In this document: piece after piece, positions 22,301-29,826 of the stretch | Layout: the number at the start of each line of letters is the position of its first letter | How positions within the stretch are numbered: position 1 is the stretch's first letter | Origin: Streptomyces sp. DG2A-72 | GTDB lineage: Bacteria; Actinomycetota; Actinomycetes; Streptomycetales; Streptomycetaceae | Direction of reading: 5' to 3' | NCBI RefSeq assembly: GCF_030499575.1 | Contig: NZ_JASTLC010000001.1 | Coordinates: 7,526,001-7,590,000, forward strand | Length of the DNA stretch: 64,000 nucleotides | The notes under the pieces: model-generated | Told to the model about the DNA's origin: nothing | Seen by the model: the letters and a program-made list of their open reading frames with translations, nothing else | Databases searched by the model: none | Translations under genes and position numbers: made by a program

Positions 22301-22591
22301 GGCCCGGACCAGGCGCGCGGTGTTCTCCGCGTCCTCGGCCTCCTGCCAGGTGTCGATCGAGCTCTTCACCTGGAAGCCGCCCATGACCAGGCCGACCACC
22401 ACGGGTATGAGCAGGATCGCGTTCAGCCGGGTCGGCACGCGCCAGTTGCGTGGGGAGAAACGGCCGCCGCTTGGAGCCGGCGGGGCCGTTGGCTCCGATC
22501 CGGGCACATGGGCGGGCGCCGCTCCGCGCGGCGGCGGGGTGAAGTTGCCCCGCGCCGACGACGGCTCGGGACCGTTCTTGCTTCGCCTCAC
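19313..22591 (-). CDS. cvnA2: Conservon sensor histidine-kinase-like protein CvnA
   Basis: 1092 residues, GTG start at 22591. A Pro-rich cytoplasmic N-terminus (1-55) is followed by membrane helix 1 (about 58-76), an extracytoplasmic nitrate/nitrite-sensing-like helical region, and membrane helix 2 (about 387-410, VGAAVVVALLAAFILAGMVA). Then come a HAMP segment, the region LLRGNINAIFTNLSRRNQSLIEGQL, and an HATPase_c domain with N-box LLAELLENATTFSS and G1 HDKGIGL. The last 300 residues are a low-complexity Pro/Gln/Tyr/Ser tail ending LPRRVPKANLVEGT...RGRLSNLRRGVQ. The usual phospho-acceptor His motif is not obvious, as known for this family. First gene of the operon. Confidence 0.92.
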   Translation of the reverse strand: MRRSKNGPEPSSARGNFTPPPRGAAPAHVPGSEPTAPPAPSGGRFSPRNWRVPTRLNAILLIPVVVGLVMGGFQVKSSIDTWQEAEDAENTARLVRASLNYADALYIERDTTAAPLLKGSAQNAEDKATVTKARGATDKAADAFDEAAQNMPQKAGLERRLKLFRDEEPKLDKLRAAAYTSKLTGVQTEEGYVEVAHPLTEFANELGLGTGNITSYGRTVYAIELTKAALSLQRSIGMHLLIKPGPDAEGFGKQRVALSSYAYLEGIAVEEYIGGGTEADAQKLKDAEAQIKAEGAAMAKQAATDAAAQGEKYVPPPSDPTTMVSAIATMQSMDPSVREALGEKGITAQNWWAVNTLKYNAYRQIETNLADTAVNEAATIADNAKRDTFIVGAAVVVALLAAFILAGMVARQMSRSMRQLRNAAFGIAEQRLPMLVDQLSRTDPGRVDTRVAPIPINSTDEIGEVARAFDQVHREAVRLAAEQALLRGNINAIFTNLSRRNQSLIEGQLTLITDLENNEADPDQLENLFKLDHLATRMRRNGENLLVLAGEEPGRRWDQPVPLVDVLRAASSEVEQYERIELSGVPEAEIHGRAVTDLVHLLAELLENATTFSSPQTKVRVTATRLPDGRIMIEIHDKGIGLTAEDFADINHKLANPPTVDAAISQRMGLFVVGRLSDRHGIRVQLRPSGEQAGTTSLVMLPDAITHGGGGDYQSAPDEFTVSQIIPERSFQGEDFNRQPLRTAAELGFDDSRYSEVPDDIRELDPVGRSLMREERRAALETQNPQNPGQQPAQDASAPSYADAFDDRQPYEGGQGGYPEQPGSYDQQTAYDEPQQTPYEEQQRPAYDESYYAPNGGLPQSDTFSSNGGYPEPSYPEPVQEDPSAGRGSAPETFSAFEERRYQDDWPQQNGYPNGYGSEYAPEPESAQAADVSESDHVGFDHPGPAPSASHDLTDAGLPRRGSTPANGNGSRPVNQEQPASAPENNGSGNGDWRSANDARWQQAAQLRKPKAGGVTASGLPRRVPKANLVEGTAEATPQGGPQVSRAPEDVRGRLSNLRRGVQRGRSAGSETNGQATRNQHSGPDSTYNQER

Positions 22592-22979
22592 TCGACCAAC
22601 AACCTCTCGGCGGTCGGCACCTTCGTTGTGCCGCAGTGTCTCAGAGCCCTGTTCGCCATCGACTGATGAGTACGTCTTTGACTATTGGGCAGTTCAGGCA
22701 TTCCAGCACGTGGCCGTGCGCTCTTCCAAACAGTGGAAAGCGATCATTACAAGCGATGTAAGCCCCAGATAAAACGGTCATAAAGAGCGAGCCCCGTCAA
22801 ATGACGGGGCCTTTGTGTGCGCAGCGACACGAGTCGACCGCGACGCGTGGCGGTACCACCCGATTCCTCTGCCGAAACGTTATGAACACCGTGGCCGACC
22901 GTGTCAAAGGACACAGTCGGCTCCGGGACATCTACGACAACTGCCGTATGGCGCTTCCGACTTGAGTGTGGCCCAAGCG
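22592..22979. other. Inter-conservon spacer with terminator at 22791-22810
   Basis: 388 bp without a gene. The part next to cvnA2 (22592-22790) is relatively AT-rich and should hold its promoter. GCCCCGTC (22791-22798) and GACGGGGC (22803-22810) form an 8-bp hairpin with a tetraloop. Read on the minus strand it lies downstream of the next conservon's cvnD and is followed by a T-rich stretch, so it should end that operon. Confidence 0.65.
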
Positions 22980-23555
22980 CTACCTCAGACGAGCCATGAG
23001 AGCGTGCTCGACCAGTGTGATCAGGGCACTCTTCGCATCCGACCGGTGTCGGGCATCCGTCGTGATGATCGGAGCGTCCGGACCGATCTGCAGCGCCTCG
23101 CGCACCTCTTCCGGAGCGTACGGCTGGTGTCCGTCGAAGCCGTTGAGCGCGACGACGAACGGCAGACCGCTGTTCTCGAAGTAGTCGACCGCGGGGAAGC
23201 AGTCCGCCAGGCGCCGGGTGTCCACCAGGACCACGGCACCGATGGCACCGCGCACCAGGTCGTCCCACATGAACCAGAACCGGTCCTGACCCGGCGTACC
23301 GAACAGGTACAGGATCAGGTCCCGGTCCAGCGTGATACGGCCGAAGTCCATGGCCACCGTGGTGGTGGTCTTGTCCCCGGTGTGGGTGAGGTCGTCGATG
23401 CCCGCGCTCGCGGACGTCATCACGGCCTCGGTGCGCAGCGGGTTGATCTCGGAGACGGCGCCGACGAACGTCGTCTTGCCGACGCCGAAGCCACCGGCCA
23501 CCACGATCTTCGCGGAGGTGGTGGCCCGGCCTCCGTCAGAGCTTGCGAAGTCCAC
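22980..23555 (-). CDS. cvnD1: Conservon Ras-like GTPase CvnD, second copy
   Basis: 191 residues, nearly identical to the first CvnD over its length (IVVAGGFGVGKTTFVGAVSE, FGTPGQDRFWFMWDDLVRG). They differ mainly in the N-terminal 15 residues and the QQPYNPDE/HQPYAPEE loop. Last gene of the second conservon, overlapping cvnC by 20 bp. Numbering by analogy with S. coelicolor. Confidence 0.92.
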   Translation of the reverse strand: MDFASSDGGRATTSAKIVVAGGFGVGKTTFVGAVSEINPLRTEAVMTSASAGIDDLTHTGDKTTTTVAMDFGRITLDRDLILYLFGTPGQDRFWFMWDDLVRGAIGAVVLVDTRRLADCFPAVDYFENSGLPFVVALNGFDGHQPYAPEEVREALQIGPDAPIITTDARHRSDAKSALITLVEHALMARLR

Positions 23556-23931
23556 TGAGCACCCTTTCGAGCAGTGTCACATCGGGCGCGCCGGTGCTCT
23601 CGTCGCCGCCCGGCTGATGGATGGCGACAAGGCCGGCCTCGGCGAGGTCGGCGACGAGGATCCTCGCCACGCCCAGCGGCATGGCGAGGAGAGCCGACAC
23701 CTCGGCGACCGACTTCACCTCACGGCACAGATGGCAGATGCGCTGGTGCTCCGGGAGGAGTCCCATGAGTGCTGCCGGGTCGGCCGTGGTGCTGATCAGG
23801 GCCTCGATGGCGAGCTGGTAGCGCGGCCTGGTCCGGCCGCCGGTCATCGCATAAGGACGAACCAGCGGCTCGTCGCCTTCGTCCCCGTACGGCTCCGCGT
23901 ACGGATCATGAGAGGCGGTGGGCGGGGTCAT
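23536..23931 (-). CDS. cvnC1: Conservon DUF742 protein CvnC, second copy
   Basis: 131 residues with the short N-terminus typical of most CvnC proteins. DUF742 core RPYAMTGGRTRPRYQLAIEALIST, HQRICHLCREVKSVAEVSALL, MPLGVARILVADLAEAGLV; end PDVTLLERVLSGLRKL, shared with the other copy. A 112-bp gap separates it from cvnB, where the other steps in the operon are tighter. Confidence 0.92.
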   Translation of the reverse strand: MTPPTASHDPYAEPYGDEGDEPLVRPYAMTGGRTRPRYQLAIEALISTTADPAALMGLLPEHQRICHLCREVKSVAEVSALLAMPLGVARILVADLAEAGLVAIHQPGGDESTGAPDVTLLERVLSGLRKL

Positions 23932-24043
23932 GAATCCTCCGGGCGGGACAGCAAGTTGGTCAGTCGAGCCGTCTGACGGTGGCCGGTGGGGGGATTGTGT
24001 CGGCCGGACGGTGATTTGGTGAGACGGGTGGATCCGGGGCGGG

Positions 24044-24466
24044 TCAGTGGAGCAGACTGCCTTGCAGTTCGGCGCGCAGGTCGGGCGTGAGCACTGCGCC
24101 CGCGCGGTCGACCAGCAGCGCCATCTCGTAGCCGACCAGGCCGATGTCGCACTCGGGGTGGGCCAGGACGGCCAGGGACGAGCCGTCCGAGACGGACATC
24201 AGGAACAAGAAGCCGCGTTCCATCTCGACGACCGTCTGTGCCACGTCGCCCCCCTCGAAGATCCGGGAGGCCCCGGCCGTCAGCGAGGTGAGACCCGACG
24301 CGACGGCCGCGAGCTGATCGGCCCGATCGCGCGGGAAGCCTTCCGACAGCGCCAGAAGGAGACCGTCGGCGGACACGACGACGGTGTGGGACACCCCTGG
24401 GGTGTTGTCCACGAAGTTGGTGATCAACCAGTTCAGGTTCTGTGCCGCCTGGCTCATCTGCCTCAA
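24044..24466 (-). CDS. cvnB1: Conservon roadblock/LC7 protein CvnB, second copy
   Basis: 140 residues from a TTG at 24466 that directly abuts the cvnA stop codon; AGGAG lies 6 nt upstream inside cvnA. An ATG three codons further on (24457) is the alternative. Same roadblock/LC7 fold as the copy at 18889-19311, with very few substitutions (LLLALSEGFPRDRADQ, RIFEGGDVAQTVVEMERG). Confidence 0.9.
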   Translation of the reverse strand: MRQMSQAAQNLNWLITNFVDNTPGVSHTVVVSADGLLLALSEGFPRDRADQLAAVASGLTSLTAGASRIFEGGDVAQTVVEMERGFLFLMSVSDGSSLAVLAHPECDIGLVGYEMALLVDRAGAVLTPDLRAELQGSLLH

Positions 24467-27400
24467 CTAACGCTCCTGCTGGTGAGTGGGGTTCGGGAAG
24501 CTGCCGGTCTGACCGCTACCGGCCTGGCGACCCTGCGAAATACCCCGACGGAGATTGGTCAGCCGGCCGCGTACGTCATCAGGCGCACGGGAGACCTGCG
24601 GACCGCTGTTGTGCTGTTGCTGCTGAGCCGTACCCGGGACGAGGTTCGCCCTGGGTACCCGGCGCGGCAGGCCGGAGGTGGTGACTCCGCCCGCGGCCGG
24701 CTGCCGTACGCGCTCTGCCTGCCGAATGAGGTCGTCATTCGGCGAGCTGCGCCAGTTGCCGGTTGCGGGACGCTGGGGTGCGGGAGCGTGCTGCGGCTGC
24801 GGCGGGGCGGCCGGCGGGGGAGCCGAGCCGTTGCCCTGCTGCGGTCCGTCCTGGCTGCCCTGACCGTGGAACCAGTTGGTCTCGAGAGTGTCGTACAGCG
24901 GCGTACGTCCGTCACCCGGGCCGGAAGCCGGCGGCAGGGCCTCGGGCTCCTGGCGGGTGGGCCGCTGCTGCGGACGCGGCGGTACGGGCGGACGCCCGGC
25001 ACCGTAGCCGTTGGTGCCGTTGCCGTTCGCCGGGTTCTGCCGACCGGGCTGCGGGTAGCCGTAGCCGCCCGTGGAGCCGTTGTCGTACGCCTGCGGGACC
25101 GGCTGGTTCCCGGTCGGGCCGAAGACGTCCGGGCGGACGAACTGGCCCGTGTCCTGGCCGGAGCCGGGGTTCTGCGGAACCGCTCCGGGGCGCGGGAACT
25201 CACCGGAGTTCTGGTCCGGCCGGGCGAACTCACCGGTGTGGTGCGGGGCGCCGGCGCCCGGACGCGTGAACTGCCCGGTGTTCTGCGGCCCGTTCGCGCC
25301 CGGCTGCTGCGGGGCGCCGAAGTCCTGGCCACCGAAGTCCGCGGGGCCCTGCCGGTCGTCGATCCGTGGCATCGGCGCGGTCTGCGACGGGTCGCGCTGC
25401 TCGTCGTGCCCGCGCGGGGTGTCGAGCGAGGCGCGCGACACCGACGGCTGCGCGTTCTCGTCGCTCCAGCTCGGCGTGCGCGGCTGCTGCGCGTTGCCGC
25501 CGGGCAGCTCGGCCCGAGCCCCGCCCCGCGGCGGCAGCTGCGGCCGACGGCCACGACGCCCACCACGTCCGGATTCCTTGTTCGATACGGCGTCCTGCGC
25601 GTTCTGACCCTGCGACGGCCCGCCCGTGCCCGCGGCCGTCAGGCCCTGCGGGGCACCCGGCGCCTGGCCGCCGAAGCCGGCACCCGCACCGGCCGGAGCC
25701 GGCCGGCCGCCCTGCTGAGGCGCCGACGGACCCTGCGGCCCGCGCGCACCCGGCTCGGGACGGCCACCCGCACCGCCACCGCTGCCCGGCAGCGCGGCCC
25801 GCGGCCCTGGAGCGGCACCGAGCCGCCCACCGGGAGCACCCGCGTCGGCACCGAGAGCGCCGGCGCCCGCACCGGCGCCAAGAGCACCGCCGTCCTGACC
25901 CGCGCCTCCGCGACGAGCGGCCGCGACACCGGCGGCGGCCTGCGCTGCGGCCGGACCGCCGGAGGAACCGGAGCCCCCCTGACCGGGCTTGGGCTGCGGC
26001 TTCTTGCCGCCCTGGGCGACATCGACGGGCAGCATGACCAGCGCGGTCGTACCACCGGAGTCGGACGGGCGCAGCTGAATGCGGATGCCGTGCCGCTGCG
26101 ACAGCCGGCCGACCACGAACAGACCCATGCGGCGGGAGACCGACACGTCCACGGTGGGCGGCGAGGCGAGCCGCTCGTTGATCGCGGCGAGGTCCTCGGG
26201 GGAGAGGCCGATACCGGTGTCGTGGATCTCGATCAGCACGCGGCCGTCGGGCAGCGCGTGACCGGTGACCTTGACCTTGGTCTGCGGCGAGGAGAACGAG
26301 GTCGCGTTCTCCAGCAGCTCGGCGAGCAGGTGCACGAGGTCGTTGACCACGCGGCCGGCCACTTCGGTGGTCGGCACGGAGGCCAGCTCGATGCGCTCGT
26401 ACTGCTCCACCTCGGAGGCGGCGGCGCGGAGCACGTCGACCAGCGGGACCGGGCGGGTCCAGCGGCGGCCGGGCTCTTCACCGGCGAGAACGAGAAGGTT
26501 CTCACCGTTACGGCGCATGCGGGTCGCGAGGTGGTCGAGCTTGAACAGCGAGGACAGCTGGTCCGGGTCGGCCTCGCGGGACTCCAGCTCGGAGATCAGC
26601 GACAGCTGGCGCTGGATCAGACCCTGGGAGCGGCGCGAGAGGTTGGTGAACATCGCGTTGACGTTGCCCCGCAGCAGGGCCTGCTCGGCGGCGAGGCGGA
26701 CCGCCTCGCGGTGCACGTCGTCGAAGGCCGCGGCCACCTTGCCGATCTCGTCCCGGGAGTGCACACCGACCGACTCGACGGAGGTGTCGACGTCCTGCGG
26801 GTCGGACTCGGACAGCTGCTTGACCAGCTCGGGCAGGCGGTCCTGGGCGACCTTGGTCGCGGTCTCCTGCAGCCTGCGCAGCGAGCGGATCATGGACCGG
26901 GCCACGACGAACGCGCCGACCAGCGAGACGCCGAGCACGAGCAGGATCAGCGCACCGGAGATGATCGCCTCGCGCTCCGACTCCTTGCGCAGCTCGCGTG
27001 CCTTCTGCTCCATCTGCCCGAGCAGCGTGGTCTCGATCAGTTCCATCTGGTCGATCTTGGACGAGCTGGCGTCGACCCAGTCCAGGTACGACCGCTTCTC
27101 CAGGTCGGCCAGGCCGTTCGCCTGGCTGAGCGCACGGTCGGCGTAGGTGTCGGCGGACTCGATCGTCGGGTTGCCGTCTTCGATCGGCTGGAGCAGCGAG
27201 GCGGCGCCGTCCGCTCCGTAGATGCTCCGGAAGCTCAGCAGCTCGGACTTCTCGCTCTCCAGCGCCGACTCGGCGTACAGCCGGTCGTTCTCCGAGAGGT
27301 TGCTGTTCGAGCTCTTGGGGTCTTGCGGCAGCGCCGCGGCGATGACCGCGCGCTGGACGGAGGCGTACTCCTTGGCGGAGGAGAACGAGGCCAGCGCACG

Positions 27401-28198
27401 GGTGCGCTGGATCATCTCGGGGTTGCTGGTGGCCTCCGCCATGTCCTGCGAGAGGTCGAGCAGGTGGGTGATCAGACGGTGGTAGGCCTCGACCGTCTGG
27501 GTGGAGTTGCGCTCGGCCTCGAAGGCGTTGTCGCGGATCTTCGCCAGGTTGCTCAGATCGCCGACCAGACCGACGAGGCTGTCGCGGACGCCGTGGAGGT
27601 TACCGTCCTTGCTGGAGGCGTCGATCTCTTCCGAGGCGTCGAGGAAGTTCTCCAGGGAGCGGTCGGTCTTGACCCGCAAGCCCTTGACCCCGACGTCGGT
27701 GGTCGCGTTCGCGCCGTGCGCGAGCGGGCCTGCCGTCTGGTCGCGCTCCTCCTGGAGCGCGGAGGCCAGTTCGGTGGCCTGCTTGGTCATGTCCGTCAGC
27801 AGCTTCATGTTGTCGAGCTGCTGGATGTCGTTCATGTTGTCGCTGATGCGCAGTGCGCCCAGCGAAGTGGCCGCAACCACCGGGAGCGCGAGCAGCGACA
27901 CCAGACGCGTGGAGATGCGCCAGTTGCGCAGGGCTATTCGCGATCCGGGGCCGGAGGCGCCCTTCGGCGGCTTCACGGTCGGCGCCGCGGAGCCCGGAGT
28001 GCCCGGGGAGCCCGTGGCTCCGGTGGACGCCGTGGCGCCGGAAGCTGCGGACGCACCGGCACGCCCGCCGTCGCCGGACGCGGCTGGGCCCGGGTTCTGG
28101 GCGTGCTGGGGCGAGGAACTGCCGGCATTGGGGCCAGTCCCGCCGTGCGGCTCCGGCTCCGCCGAAGCACTGCCATCCCTCTTGAAACGTCCCTGCAC
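24467..28198 (-). CDS. cvnA1: Conservon sensor histidine-kinase-like protein CvnA, second copy
   Basis: 1243 residues from the GTG at 28198 (VQGRFKRDGSAS); the open frame continues 45 residues further to 28333 with unlikely composition. Same architecture as the neighbouring CvnA: Ser/Pro/Gly-rich N-terminus, helix 1 (about 105-125), a long extracytoplasmic helical region, helix 2 (ALILLVLGVSLVGAFVVARSM), HAMP, the LLRGNVNAMFTNLSRRSQGLIQRQLSLI stretch, HATPase_c (LLAELLENATSFSS, HDTGIGL). A tail of more than 450 residues is very rich in Gly, Pro, Gln and Ala and ends in the conserved LPRRVPRANLVPGT...GRLTNLRRGISQGRQ. The extracytoplasmic sensor differs strongly from the other copy while the output half is nearly the same. 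Confidence 0.9.
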   Translation of the reverse strand: MQGRFKRDGSASAEPEPHGGTGPNAGSSSPQHAQNPGPAASGDGGRAGASAASGATASTGATGSPGTPGSAAPTVKPPKGASGPGSRIALRNWRISTRLVSLLALPVVAATSLGALRISDNMNDIQQLDNMKLLTDMTKQATELASALQEERDQTAGPLAHGANATTDVGVKGLRVKTDRSLENFLDASEEIDASSKDGNLHGVRDSLVGLVGDLSNLAKIRDNAFEAERNSTQTVEAYHRLITHLLDLSQDMAEATSNPEMIQRTRALASFSSAKEYASVQRAVIAAALPQDPKSSNSNLSENDRLYAESALESEKSELLSFRSIYGADGAASLLQPIEDGNPTIESADTYADRALSQANGLADLEKRSYLDWVDASSSKIDQMELIETTLLGQMEQKARELRKESEREAIISGALILLVLGVSLVGAFVVARSMIRSLRRLQETATKVAQDRLPELVKQLSESDPQDVDTSVESVGVHSRDEIGKVAAAFDDVHREAVRLAAEQALLRGNVNAMFTNLSRRSQGLIQRQLSLISELESREADPDQLSSLFKLDHLATRMRRNGENLLVLAGEEPGRRWTRPVPLVDVLRAAASEVEQYERIELASVPTTEVAGRVVNDLVHLLAELLENATSFSSPQTKVKVTGHALPDGRVLIEIHDTGIGLSPEDLAAINERLASPPTVDVSVSRRMGLFVVGRLSQRHGIRIQLRPSDSGGTTALVMLPVDVAQGGKKPQPKPGQGGSGSSGGPAAAQAAAGVAAARRGGAGQDGGALGAGAGAGALGADAGAPGGRLGAAPGPRAALPGSGGGAGGRPEPGARGPQGPSAPQQGGRPAPAGAGAGFGGQAPGAPQGLTAAGTGGPSQGQNAQDAVSNKESGRGGRRGRRPQLPPRGGARAELPGGNAQQPRTPSWSDENAQPSVSRASLDTPRGHDEQRDPSQTAPMPRIDDRQGPADFGGQDFGAPQQPGANGPQNTGQFTRPGAGAPHHTGEFARPDQNSGEFPRPGAVPQNPGSGQDTGQFVRPDVFGPTGNQPVPQAYDNGSTGGYGYPQPGRQNPANGNGTNGYGAGRPPVPPRPQQRPTRQEPEALPPASGPGDGRTPLYDTLETNWFHGQGSQDGPQQGNGSAPPPAAPPQPQHAPAPQRPATGNWRSSPNDDLIRQAERVRQPAAGGVTTSGLPRRVPRANLVPGTAQQQQHNSGPQVSRAPDDVRGRLTNLRRGISQGRQAGSGQTGSFPNPTHQQER

Positions 28199-28747
28199 TA
28201 GCGTCGCAACCTCTGGACCAGGCGCCCCTCCGCGTGAACGGAAGGACGGTGTCGGCGTCGTAGGGGGCGCCCTGAATTTGCGCCCCCCGATGGTCGTGAG
28301 TGACCGGCGCTGGCTCCCCCTTCTCGCCGCCACTCGGCGCTCGTCGCGCCCCCTGTGCGCCGGCTAGGTCCTGCGGCGGTCCGTGGAATTCCAGCACAGT
28401 GCAGGATCTCCAACAAGGCCCGTGGGTCAGGCTGTGACCTCCGTGACACCACGTGAGGGCTGTGTCACCGGACGTAGAAAGTGATCCGCCCCAAAGCGGA
28501 CTTAACGCAACGAGTCACCGGTCAGCGGGGGAGTCCCAGTCGCCATGATCAGGAGCGGAATGCAGGCTTCAGGCCGCCAATGTCCGTTTCGTAGGGGTCG
28601 ATTGCAGGCCTGAAATGACCGGTTTGCCCATGGATTCGTGAGCAAACTCACACGGTGATCAAGGGGTCTGGATGTCTTCGGAAGGGAAGCGCATGTTTAG
28701 CCTGACGCTTTACAACAGCAGCCCAACTGTGAAGGCACCTGACACCC
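28199..28747. other. Long intergenic region with inverted repeats, cvnA1 promoter side
   Basis: About 550 bp with no convincing gene. Visible structures: GTGACAC (28443-28449) facing GTGTCAC (28462-28468); a small hairpin TCCGC/GCGGA (28485-28500); and TTCAGGCC (28568-28575) facing GGCCTGAA (28607-28614). The region must hold the cvn1 operon promoter on the minus strand and possibly one for the small gene at 28748. Confidence 0.5.
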
Positions 28748-28936
28748 GTGAAGACGACGATGATGTTCCGCACGATAGCCAACCCGCGGCGCACGACGCT
28801 GGCGCACCTCGAGGACGCCGACGACCTGCACACCCCGGACCACCCGGAGCACTCCGTCGACCTCCCCGCCCACACGGCCAACCCCCGCCGCACCGTCCTC
28901 ATGGACATCCCGGCCCAGGCAACCGCCGCGCGGTAA
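28748..28936 (+). CDS. Small conserved-looking protein with NPRRT repeat
   Basis: 62 residues from GTG 28748, or 58 from ATG 28760; neither has a strong ribosome site. The sequence contains ANPRRTTLAHLED and, 40 residues later, ANPRRTVLMDIPA, an internal repeat of NPRRTxL. Composition is hydrophilic with no membrane segment. Codon third positions are mostly G/C, as for real genes. I believe similar short proteins occur at this place in other Streptomyces, but assign no function. A hairpin terminator follows within 20 bp. Confidence 0.55.
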   Translation: MKTTMMFRTIANPRRTTLAHLEDADDLHTPDHPEHSVDLPAHTANPRRTVLMDIPAQATAAR

Positions 28937-28955
28937 CCGGTCCGTACAACACCCA

Positions 28956-28984
28956 GGGCGCCCGCGACCACGCGCGAGGCGCCC
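28956..28984 (+). terminator. Hairpin terminator after the small gene
   Basis: GGGCGCC (28956-28962) pairs with GGCGCCC (28978-28984), with an inner CGCG/CGCG step and an ACCA loop, followed by GCCCTTTG. Confidence 0.55.
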
Positions 28985-29049
28985 GCCCTTTGCCGCGCTA
29001 GCCTGGAGCGTCAGACTTCAGTCAGTTCAGTCAAGGGGCCAAGCATCCC

Positions 29050-29826
29050 GTGCGCATCGCCAGATTCTCCATCGACGGGAACGTCGCCTTCGGCGTGGTC
29101 GAGGGTGACAAGCCGGACGAGCTCGTCCTGGACATCATCAAGGGCATCCCGTTCACGGACTTCGAGCTCTCCGGTACGAAGGTGCCGCTGAGCAAGGTGA
29201 GGCTGCTGCCGCCGGTGCTCCCCAACAAGGTCGTGGCCTTCGGACGCAACTACGCCGAGCACGCGCGCGAGCTGGGCAACGAGGTGCCCGACGCCCCGTT
29301 CGCCTTCTTCAAGCCGTCCACCTCGGTGATCGGCCCCGGCGACGAGATCCAGTACCCGTCCTTCTCCGAGGACCTCCACCACGAGGCCGAACTGGCCGTC
29401 GTCATCGGCCGCATGTGCCGCGAGGTCCCCCGTGAGCGCGTCAAGGACGTCATCCTCGGCTACACCTGCGCCAACGACATCACCGCCCGCGACGTGCAGA
29501 AACGCGAGAAGCAGTGGGCCCGGGCCAAGGGCTTCGACACCGCCTGCCCACTCGGCCCCTGGGTGGAGACCGACCTCGACCCCAGCGACCTCACCATCCA
29601 GCTCACGGTCAACGGCCAGCAGCGCCAGCTGGGCCGCACCACCGAGATGATCCACCCGATCGAGGATCTGATCGTCAACATCTCCGAGGCCATGACGCTG
29701 CTCCCCGGCGACGTGATCCTCACGGGCACCCCGGCAGGGGTCGGCCCCCTCGGCGTCGGCGACGAGGTCGCCGTCACCATCGAAGGCATCGGCACTCTCA
29801 CCAACAAGGTTGTCAAGCGTGGCTAG
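29050..29826 (+). CDS. Fumarylacetoacetate hydrolase (FAH) family protein
   Basis: 258 residues, GTG start. FAH fold: a short N-terminal domain, then KVVAFGRNYAEHARELGN, the metal-binding acidic set in LHHEAELAVVIG, GYTCANDITARDVQ, and the closing GDVILTGTPAGVGPL. Members split C-C bonds of acylpyruvates or decarboxylate oxaloacetate; the substrate cannot be chosen here. Its 3' end overlaps the gltX start by 8 bp, so the two are co-transcribed and probably translationally coupled. Confidence 0.92.
   Translation: MRIARFSIDGNVAFGVVEGDKPDELVLDIIKGIPFTDFELSGTKVPLSKVRLLPPVLPNKVVAFGRNYAEHARELGNEVPDAPFAFFKPSTSVIGPGDEIQYPSFSEDLHHEAELAVVIGRMCREVPRERVKDVILGYTCANDITARDVQKREKQWARAKGFDTACPLGPWVETDLDPSDLTIQLTVNGQQRQLGRTTEMIHPIEDLIVNISEAMTLLPGDVILTGTPAGVGPLGVGDEVAVTIEGIGTLTNKVVKRG

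Noticed and set aside
24047..28201. Long plus-strand open frame antisense to the second conservon
   Set aside because: Shadow of cvnA/cvnB codon bias; the minus-strand frames carry obvious roadblock and HATPase domains.
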